Origin: Solirubrobacteraceae bacterium
Lineage (GTDB): Bacteria; Actinomycetota; Thermoleophilia; Solirubrobacterales; Solirubrobacteraceae
Length of the DNA: 6,099 bases
Assembly (NCBI GenBank): GCA_024710825.1
Contig: JANJUA010000111.1
Location: 1 to 6,099, forward strand
Direction of reading: 5' to 3'
Shown: one piece after another, positions 1 through 4,605 of the stretch
Layout of the letters: each line of letters starts with the position of its first letter
How positions within the stretch are numbered: position 1 is the first letter of the stretch
Made by a program: the position numbers and the translations under genes
Notes under the pieces: model-generated
Told to the model about the DNA's origin: nothing
The model's input: the letters and a program-made list of their open reading frames with translations, nothing else
Database searches by the model: none

Positions 1-996
1 ACTGCCCGCCGCCCCGCCGTCGTCGGTCACCTCGAGATGCGCGACGTCGTCGTCGACGGCGATCCGGATCGCGCAGGTCCGTGCGCCGCTGTGGCGCAGG
101 ACGTTCGTCGTCGCCTCCCGGACGCCCCACGCCAGCACGGCCTCCCGGCTCGGCGGCAACGCCACCTCCGGCCGCCGCACCTCGCAGGCGATCCCGGCGG
201 CGTCCAGGGCGCTGCGGGCGCCCGCGAGCTCCGCCGCCAGCGTCGGCTGCCGGTACCCGGAGACCGCCTCGCGCACCTCGCTCAACGCGGTCCGCGCCAC
301 CGCCTCGACGTCGGCCAGCTCCCGGCCGGCGGTCGCCGGGTCGGCCGCCAGCAGCCGCCGGGCGAGCTGCGCCTTCAGCGTGATCACCGACAGGTCCCGC
401 CCGAGCAGGTCGTGCAGGTCGCGGGCGAAGCGCAGGCGCTCCTCGTCGACCGCCCGCTCGGCGAGCTGCTCACGCGCCTCGCGCAACGCGTAGTTGGCCC
501 GCACCACCCGCCCGAACGCGAACATCAGCCCACCGACGGCCACCGTCGTGCCCGCCAGCGTGATCGCCGGGACCGTCTCGCCCTCCACCGCGAGCACGAC
601 GAGCCCGCACAGCAGCGCGCAGGCGCCGACGCAGGCCGCGGCCAGCGCGTCGCTGCGCAGCGCCAGCCCGGAGCTCGCCGCGCAGTAGATGAGCAGGATC
701 GCCCACGAGACGCCGTCGGCGAGGGCGAGGACCACGGCCACGGCCGCCAGCGGCGCGATCCACCACAGCGCAGCGTCGGTCGACGGGCGCGGCCGCAGCG
801 AGAACGTCAGGTAGACCGCGAGCCACGCCGCGAGCGTCGCCCCCACCGCGACCGCCCGCCCCACGCTCGGCTCGGAGTCGACGAGGTCGACGATCGGGAA
901 GGCGAGCCAGCCGAGCGACAGCGCCAGCCCGAGGAGCTGGGTCAGGCGGCTCCCGGGGCGCCCGTCCGGCACGAACGGCAGGCGCTGCTCAGTCAC
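1..996 (-). CDS. DesK/LiaS-type sensor histidine kinase (C-terminus cut by window edge)
   Basis: Membrane sensor kinase of a two-component system, expected to autophosphorylate on histidine and pass the phosphate to a NarL/LuxR-type response regulator. The window shows 332 residues from a GTG start at 994-996. About six hydrophobic segments lie near residues 19-38, 46-66, 76-93, 97-113, 118-136 and 142-162. The HisKA_3 dimerisation box follows, with RDLHDLLGRDLS and the phosphoacceptor at His195. Next come a typical linker (SEVREAVSGYRQPTL, about 239-253) and the HATPase N-box REATTNVLRHS (Glu294, Asn298). The first ATP-lid motif, VTDDGG, is at 323-328, where the window ends, so the rest of the ATPase domain is missing. 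The GTG start overlaps the permease stop by 8 bp (GTGACTGA) and has a GGTGA-like ribosome site 6 nt upstream, so the two genes are probably translationally coupled. There is no large extracellular sensor domain, as is usual for intramembrane-sensing kinases next to ABC exporters. The ligand cannot be told. Confidence 0.93.
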   Translation of the reverse strand, partial: MTEQRLPFVPDGRPGSRLTQLLGLALSLGWLAFPIVDLVDSEPSVGRAVAVGATLAAWLAVYLTFSLRPRPSTDAALWWIAPLAAVAVVLALADGVSWAILLIYCAASSGLALRSDALAAACVGACALLCGLVVLAVEGETVPAITLAGTTVAVGGLMFAFGRVVRANYALREAREQLAERAVDEERLRFARDLHDLLGRDLSVITLKAQLARRLLAADPATAGRELADVEAVARTALSEVREAVSGYRQPTLAAELAGARSALDAAGIACEVRRPEVALPPSREAVLAWGVREATTNVLRHSGARTCAIRIAVDDDVAHLEVTDDGGAAGS

Positions 997-1768
997 GCCG
1001 GGTCACCGCCCGCAGCGTCCGGGTCATGAGCGCGCAGCCGACGACGGTCCAGGCCGCCAGCACGGCCAGGTCGCCGCCCGACATGCCGACGCCGGTGGTG
1101 CTCGGGTCGAACGCGACGCCGAGCCCGCTCGCCAGCGGCTCGAGCGGGAAGGCGCCGGCGATCGCCGACAGCCAGCCGGGCGCGTCGTCCAGCGGGAACC
1201 ACACGTCGGAGACGAAGATCAGCGGCAGCGTCACGACCATGAGGATGCCCATTCCGCTCTCCGGCTTGCCGACGACCCGCGAGGCGGCGATCCCGAGCGT
1301 CGTCAGGCACGCGCCGCCGAGCAGCAGCGTGACCAGCAGGCCGGGCAGCGTCGACAGCCGCAGATGGGCGCCGAACGCCAGCACGCCGACGGCCAGCATG
1401 ATGGCGACCGACGCGGCCATGACGAGCAGCGTCGAGCCGACCGTGCCGGCCACGTACGCCCAGGTCGGCAGCGGCGTCATCCGGATGCGCTTGAGGATGC
1501 CGTTCTCCCGCAGCGCCGCGAGCTGCATCGCCGTCGCGTTGAAGCCGATCAGCACGATCGCGTAGGTGACGATCCCCGGGACGTAGAAGTCGATGAGCCG
1601 CAGGCCGCCGCGCGAGTCGAGCCGCACGTCGCCGAGCAGCGTCCCGAACACGACGAGGAACAGCAGCGGGAAGAACAGGCTGAAGAACGCCGCGCGGCGG
1701 TTGCGCCAGAAGCTGCGCTGCGTGTAGCGCACCTGCCAGCCGGCGAGGGCGAGGTCGCGGGTGCTCAT
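989..1768 (-). CDS. ABC-2 type transporter permease
   Basis: Integral membrane subunit of an ABC exporter, 259 residues, the usual size for single ABC-2 permeases that dimerise. Six hydrophobic segments can be seen near residues 28-47, 62-84, 105-130, 141-163, 173-190 and 232-250. The first is preceded by a basic, amphipathic N-terminus (WQVRYTQRSFWRNRR). The cytoplasmic loop after the second segment carries the family-typical pattern LRENGILKRIRMTPLP (about 86-101), and VSDVWFPLDDAPGWL (about 186-200) matches the conserved C-terminal loop of this family. The reading frame stays open far upstream, but the start is fixed at the ATG at 1766-1768. That ATG overlaps the ATPase stop as ATGA and has a strong GGAGG ribosome site 7 nt upstream. 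The partner is the ATPase upstream, and the histidine kinase follows. Drug, lipid or peptide export is plausible, but the substrate is not shown by the sequence. Confidence 0.95.
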   Translation of the reverse strand: MSTRDLALAGWQVRYTQRSFWRNRRAAFFSLFFPLLFLVVFGTLLGDVRLDSRGGLRLIDFYVPGIVTYAIVLIGFNATAMQLAALRENGILKRIRMTPLPTWAYVAGTVGSTLLVMAASVAIMLAVGVLAFGAHLRLSTLPGLLVTLLLGGACLTTLGIAASRVVGKPESGMGILMVVTLPLIFVSDVWFPLDDAPGWLSAIAGAFPLEPLASGLGVAFDPSTTGVGMSGGDLAVLAAWTVVGCALMTRTLRAVTRRD

Positions 1769-2673
1769 GCGTGGGCCTCCGTGAGGGAGAGGTAGACGTC
1801 CTCCAGAGTGGGCTGCGCGACGCGGAAGCCGGCGAGCGGCACGTCGCGCTCCAGCGCCCAGCCGGTGAGCCGGTGGGCGGCGGCGACGCCGTCGGGGGCG
1901 GTGACGAGCACCCCGTCGCCGTCGCGGACGAGCGTGGCGCCCGGCGGCGTCGGGACGTCGGCGGGGCCCAGCCCGTCCGGCAGCGCGAAGCGGATCTCGG
2001 CGGGCCGCTCGTGGCGGCCGCCGAGCAGCTCCGGCGGGCCTTCGGCGACGATCTCGCCGTGCGCCAGCACCGCGACGCGGTCGGCCAGCGCCTGCGCCTC
2101 GTCGAGCATGTGCGTCGTCAGCAGCACGGTCAGGCCCTCGCCGCGCAGCGCCTGGATCGTACGCCACGCCTGGCGGCGAGCGTGCGGGTCGAACCCGGTC
2201 GTCGGCTCGTCGAGGAACAGGACGTCCGGGCGGCCGGCGAGGCCGAGCGCGAGGTCGAGGCGGCGGCGCTGGCCGCCGGAGAGGTCGCGGGCGCGGGCGT
2301 CGCGCGCGGCGTCGAGCTCGACGAGCTCCAGCAGCTCGTCGGGAGGGCGCGGGCGGTCGTACCAGCGCGCGTGCATCTCGAGCAGCTCGACGACGGTCAG
2401 CTCGTCCTGCAGGAAGGTGCCCTGGAGGACGACGCCGACGCGGTCGCGCAGCGCCCGCTCGCCGCGGGCAGGGTCGCGTCCGAGCAGCGAGACGCTGCCT
2501 GCGCTCGGCAGGCGGTGGCCCTCGAGCAGCTCGACGAGCGTCGTCTTGCCCGCGCCGTTGGGGCCGAGCAGGCACAGGACCTCGCCGGGGGCGACCGTCA
2601 GGTCGACGCCGCGGACGGCGTGCACGTCGCCGTAGCGCTTGTGCAGGTCGTGGGCTTCGATGGCGCGTCGCAT
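1765..2673 (-). CDS. ABC transporter ATP-binding protein (DrrA/CcmA-like exporter ATPase)
   Basis: Cytoplasmic nucleotide-binding subunit that drives the ABC-2 permease downstream; 302 residues and complete. All ATPase motifs are intact: Walker A GPNGAGKTT (37-45), Q-loop Gln84, signature LSGGQ (131-135), Walker B VLFLDEP (151-157) with catalytic Glu156, D-loop TTGFDP (158-163) and switch His188. The final 80 or so residues form the C-terminal extension seen in drug and antibiotic exporter ATPases, ending with the family-typical PTLEDVYLSLT (288-298). The ATG start at 2671-2673 is supported by a good purine-rich ribosome site just upstream. The gene begins 51 bp after the glycerate-kinase-like gene and overlaps the permease by 4 bp (ATGA). 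It could be transcribed from its own promoter in that gap or by read-through from the slipin set; no convincing promoter is visible. Confidence 0.96.
   Translation of the reverse strand: MRRAIEAHDLHKRYGDVHAVRGVDLTVAPGEVLCLLGPNGAGKTTLVELLEGHRLPSAGSVSLLGRDPARGERALRDRVGVVLQGTFLQDELTVVELLEMHARWYDRPRPPDELLELVELDAARDARARDLSGGQRRRLDLALGLAGRPDVLFLDEPTTGFDPHARRQAWRTIQALRGEGLTVLLTTHMLDEAQALADRVAVLAHGEIVAEGPPELLGGRHERPAEIRFALPDGLGPADVPTPPGATLVRDGDGVLVTAPDGVAAAHRLTGWALERDVPLAGFRVAQPTLEDVYLSLTEAHA
1776..1780 (-). promoter_or_regulatory. Ribosome binding site of the permease gene
   Basis: On the minus strand the last codons of the ATPase gene read GGAGG, 7 nt before the permease ATG. This settles the permease start within a reading frame that is open for much longer, and it supports coupled translation across the ATGA overlap. 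Confidence 0.75.
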
Positions 2674-2675
2674 GG

Positions 2676-2685
2676 CCTCTCCACC
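2676..2685 (-). promoter_or_regulatory. Ribosome binding site of the ATPase gene
   Basis: The minus strand reads GGTGGAGAGG ending 2 nt before the ATPase ATG, with the GGAG core about 5 nt from the start. It supports independent translation initiation here, unlike the coupled genes that follow. Confidence 0.7.
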
Positions 2686-2704
2686 GTGCCACCGGCGCGC
2701 GCGC

Positions 2705-2719
2705 CGCGGTAGTGCCGCG
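2705..2719 (-). terminator. Possible weak hairpin between the slipin set and the ABC operon
   Basis: In the 51-bp gap after the glycerate-kinase-like stop codon, the minus strand reads CGCGG-CACTA-CCGCG, a 5-bp stem with a 5-nt loop. It is followed by a GCGCGC tract and not by a U-run. This may attenuate transcription or may be chance in such GC-rich DNA. No promoter hexamers could be picked out with confidence in the same gap. Confidence 0.25.
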
Positions 2720-2724
2720 CGTCC

Positions 2725-3144
2725 TCAACCCGGCATGACATCTGTCAGCAGCCGGCGCGCGAGCTGCTCGCCCGCGCGCTCCAGCGCGCCGATCGTGGCC
2801 GCCTCCAGCACGTGCTGCACGTCGAGGATGCGCTTGCCGAACGGGTCGAGCAGGTCGCGCCCGACGATCGCGTGGCAGGGAACGCCGGCCTGGCGGGCTC
2901 GCACGGCGAGCTCGCCGGCCGGACGGCCCTCGAGCGTCCCGCGGTCGAACGTCCCCTCGCCGACCACGAGCGCGAACGCTGCGCGCATGCGGGCGTCGAC
3001 GTCGGCCGGGAGCGCGTCGGCGCTCACCGGGCAGAGGTCGGGCGGCTCCAGTCCGGCGGCTTCCACGCCGCGCCCGATCGCGGCCGCCGCCGCGGCGGCG
3101 CCCAGCGACGGCGCGAACGCGTCGGGAGCGACCAGCAGGCGCAA
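2725..3144 (-). CDS. Glycerate-kinase-like protein lacking the central part of the family fold
   Basis: A 139-residue protein that resembles both ends of glycerate kinases of the GlxK/GarK family, normally about 370-380 residues. Its N-terminus, LLVAPDAFAPSLGAAAAAAAI (3-23), matches the family's opening APDSFKGSLSA-type motif but lacks the lysine. Residues 58-95 (ALVVGEGTFDRGTLEGRP, then ARQAGVPCHAIVG) match the family's late ITGEGRxDxQSxxGK...PVIGIAG region. The tail ATIGALERAGEQLARRLL (116-133) matches the family's C-terminus. The central residues, with the ADGGEGT, GGSATNDGG, DVTNPL and GAGAAGG motifs, are absent without any break in frame. Catalysis as a glycerate kinase is therefore unlikely. 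The start is a TTG at 3142-3144, chosen because the family motif begins right there and an in-frame TAG, the slipin stop, lies one codon upstream. Ribosome-site options are weak (GGAG 12 nt or GAG 6 nt upstream), suggesting coupling to slipin translation. The homology was judged by eye from remembered family motifs. The function is unknown. Confidence 0.8.
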   Translation of the reverse strand: MRLLVAPDAFAPSLGAAAAAAAIGRGVEAAGLEPPDLCPVSADALPADVDARMRAAFALVVGEGTFDRGTLEGRPAGELAVRARQAGVPCHAIVGRDLLDPFGKRILDVQHVLEAATIGALERAGEQLARRLLTDVMPG

Positions 3145-3147
3145 CGG

Positions 3148-4002
3148 CTACTCGCGCTCCGCCGGCTCGGTCTCGCGCGCCGCGGCCCCGAGCGTCTCGG
3201 CCGCCAGCTCGGGCGCGCGCTCCAGCGCCGCGCGCGCCTCCGACTCCGAGCTCGTCGCCTGGAGCAGCGGCTTGAGCAGGTCCATCGGCAGCGGGAAGAC
3301 GATCGTCGAGCTCGGCGAGTTGCCGATCTCGCGCAGGCTCTGGAGGTAGCGCAGCTGGAGCGTCGTCGGGTTGCGGCCGATGACGTCCGCCGCGTCCGCC
3401 AGCCGCGTCGCCGCCTGCGCCTCGCCCTCGGCGTTGATGACCTTCGCGCGGCGCTCCCGCTCGGCCTCCGCCTGCCGGGCCATCGCCTGCTGCATGCTGC
3501 CGGGGATCTCGACGTCCTTGATCTCGACGACCGAGACCTTCACGCCCCACGGCTCCGTCTGCTGGTCGATGATCGTCTGCAGGTCGTCGTTGAGGCGCTC
3601 GCGCTCGGACAGCAGCGTGTCGAGGTCCGCCTTGCCCAGCACGGAGCGCAGCGTCGTCTGCGCGATCTGCGAGGTCGCCTGGAGGAAGCTCTCCACCTCG
3701 GTCACCGAGCGGTTCGGGTCGACCACGCGGAAGTAGGCGACGGCGTTGACGCGGGCGGTCACGTTGTCGCGGGTGATGATGTCCTGCGGCGGGACGTTCA
3801 GGGTCACCGTCCGCAGCGACACGCGCACCATCCGGTCGACGATCGGGATGAGCAGGATCAGGCCGGGGCCCTTCTGGTCGATGAGGCGGCCCAGCCGGAA
3901 GATCACGCCGCGCTCGTACTCGCGCAGCACCCGGATCGACGATCCGGCCAGCAGCACGAGCAGCGCGACGATCACGACGAGGACGACGAGGACGGCGGTC
4001 AT
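3148..4002 (-). CDS. Slipin / SPFH (stomatin-prohibitin) domain membrane protein
   Basis: Membrane-anchored scaffold protein, 284 residues, of the bacterial slipin (stomatin-like) family. These proteins oligomerise at membrane microdomains and commonly pair with NfeD. A single hydrophobic N-terminal anchor covers about residues 2-20. The SPFH domain follows with [13 protein letters not shown] (27-39), [14 protein letters not shown] (45-58), the [20 protein letters not shown] stretch (71-90) and a conserved [16 protein letters not shown] (152-167). The segment 170-205 is charged and Ala/Glu/Arg-rich, the usual coiled coil. A conserved end segment, [13 protein letters not shown] then [12 protein letters not shown] (232-243), matches stomatin-like proteins. 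The last 34 residues are an acidic, alanine-rich tail. The start ATG at 4000-4002 overlaps the nfeD stop as ATGA and has GGGAG 8 nt upstream. The gene ends in TAG, one codon before the TTG of the glycerate-kinase-like gene. The frame is open beyond the start, but the upstream sequence is the shadow of nfeD. Confidence 0.96.
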   Translation of the reverse strand: MTAVLVVLVVIVALLVLLAGSSIRVLREYERGVIFRLGRLIDQKGPGLILLIPIVDRMVRVSLRTVTLNVPPQDIITRDNVTARVNAVAYFRVVDPNRSVTEVESFLQATSQIAQTTLRSVLGKADLDTLLSERERLNDDLQTIIDQQTEPWGVKVSVVEIKDVEIPGSMQQAMARQAEAERERRAKVINAEGEAQAATRLADAADVIGRNPTTLQLRYLQSLREIGNSPSSTIVFPLPMDLLKPLLQATSSESEARAALERAPELAAETLGAAARETEPAERE

Positions 4003-4463
4003 GGGTTCAGCTCCCAGGGTTCGGCTCTGCGGACGGTCAGGGTGAGCCCGTCGATGCGGTCGACCACGACGGGGTCGCCGGGCTCGATGCGCTCGTCCTC
4101 GAACGTGCGGCGCGCGCGCCACAGCGCGCCGTCGACGAAGACCTGGCCGACGGGCTCGATCGCGGTCCGCGCCTCGCCGTGCAGCCCCAGCATCGCCTCG
4201 CGGCCGCTCCGGACGCGCGAACGGGAGGTCCGGCCGACGGCGCGGGCCGCGATGACGACGAAGCCGCCGGCGACGAGGCCGACGACCGCGGCGAGCACGA
4301 GCGCGAGCGCGAGGCCGCCTCCGGCGCCGTCGACCGCCAGCACGGTCCCGCCGACGGCGGCGGCGGTCCCGATCGCCCCGAGCGGGCCGGCGGAGCCGAG
4401 CTGCGCCTCGGCGACGAGCAGGATCACGCCCGCGAGCAAGAGGGCGATCCCGAGTCCGGTCAT
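3999..4463 (-). CDS. NfeD family protein (short form, slipin partner)
   Basis: Short membrane protein of the NfeD family, 154 residues, without the ClpP-like serine protease domain of the long form. Three hydrophobic segments lie near residues 4-19, 27-44 and 51-74. A basic linker ([11 protein letters not shown], 78-88) follows, and then the soluble C-terminal OB-fold domain (about 91-146) with the typical [21 protein letters not shown] and LWRAR patterns, [19 protein letters not shown] to finish. In many bacteria this form is encoded directly before a slipin gene and is thought to bind the slipin and modulate its assembly. Here the stop overlaps the slipin ATG by 4 bp, consistent with an operon. 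The ATG at 4461-4463 is the first ATG, GTG or TTG in frame after a stop at 4857-4859. No clear ribosome site precedes it, so leaderless initiation is possible. Confidence 0.93.
   Translation of the reverse strand: MTGLGIALLLAGVILLVAEAQLGSAGPLGAIGTAAAVGGTVLAVDGAGGGLALALVLAAVVGLVAGGFVVIAARAVGRTSRSRVRSGREAMLGLHGEARTAIEPVGQVFVDGALWRARRTFEDERIEPGDPVVVDRIDGLTLTVRRAEPWELNP
4011..4015 (-). promoter_or_regulatory. Ribosome binding site of the slipin gene
   Basis: The minus strand reads GGGAG 8 nt before the slipin ATG, inside the end of nfeD. It fixes the slipin start within a reading frame that is otherwise open for several hundred bases upstream. Confidence 0.65.
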
Positions 4464-4605
4464 ACGTAAGTGGTACCCGATCCGGGCGGTGAGGGCCGAA
4501 CCATCGTCGCTGCTCTCGCGGCCGGGGATGCCTTCGAGCTCGATGACCGGCGGCTGTACGCTCCGCGTCCCGGCGACGACCGGTCGCCACGTCGGGAACC
4601 GACGG
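4464..4605. other. Intergenic region between the LuxR-type gene and nfeD
   Basis: This 142-bp gap is the largest in the window and the most likely place for the promoter of the nfeD-slipin set. I could not find convincing -35 or -10 hexamers on the minus strand. Just before nfeD it reads GGGTACCACTTACGT, with no good ribosome site. The nfeD frame is open throughout the gap but contains no ATG, GTG or TTG. The only structure visible is the pair of hairpins at 4572-4604. Confidence 0.6.
4572..4604 (-). terminator. Tandem hairpins after the LuxR-type gene, candidate terminator
   Basis: One base after the stop codon of the regulator gene, the minus strand folds as CGTCGG-TTC-CCGACG (4604-4590, 6-bp stem, 3-nt loop). 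One further base on comes GGCGAC-CGGTC-GTCGCC (4588-4572, 6-bp stem, 5-nt loop). There is no U-run, which is common for terminators in high-GC actinobacteria. Two perfect stems side by side exactly at a gene end make termination or 3'-end protection plausible, though short perfect stems arise easily in such GC-rich DNA. Confidence 0.45.

Noticed and set aside
37..1029. Plus-strand open frame of 330 residues opposite the histidine kinase
   Set aside because: The translation is an Arg/Pro/Gln/His-rich sequence with no recognisable domain, while the opposite strand encodes a kinase with all motifs in place.
3085..3100. Perfect 16-bp GC-only palindrome inside the glycerate-kinase-like gene
   Set aside because: It coincides with a run of alanine codons (GCC/GCG), which produces such symmetry by itself, so there is no reason to call it a binding site.
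1769..3550. Minus-strand open frame running upstream from the permease through the ATPase and beyond, suggesting an 853-residue protein
   Set aside because: The upstream part is arginine/alanine/glycine-rich shadow of the ATPase and glycerate-kinase-like genes, lying in a different frame. The permease has its own ATG and ribosome site. Long open frames are expected in such GC-rich DNA.
4003..4590. Upstream extension of the slipin frame across nfeD
   Set aside because: The translated extension is arginine-rich low complexity, and it coincides with nfeD, which has real family motifs in another frame.
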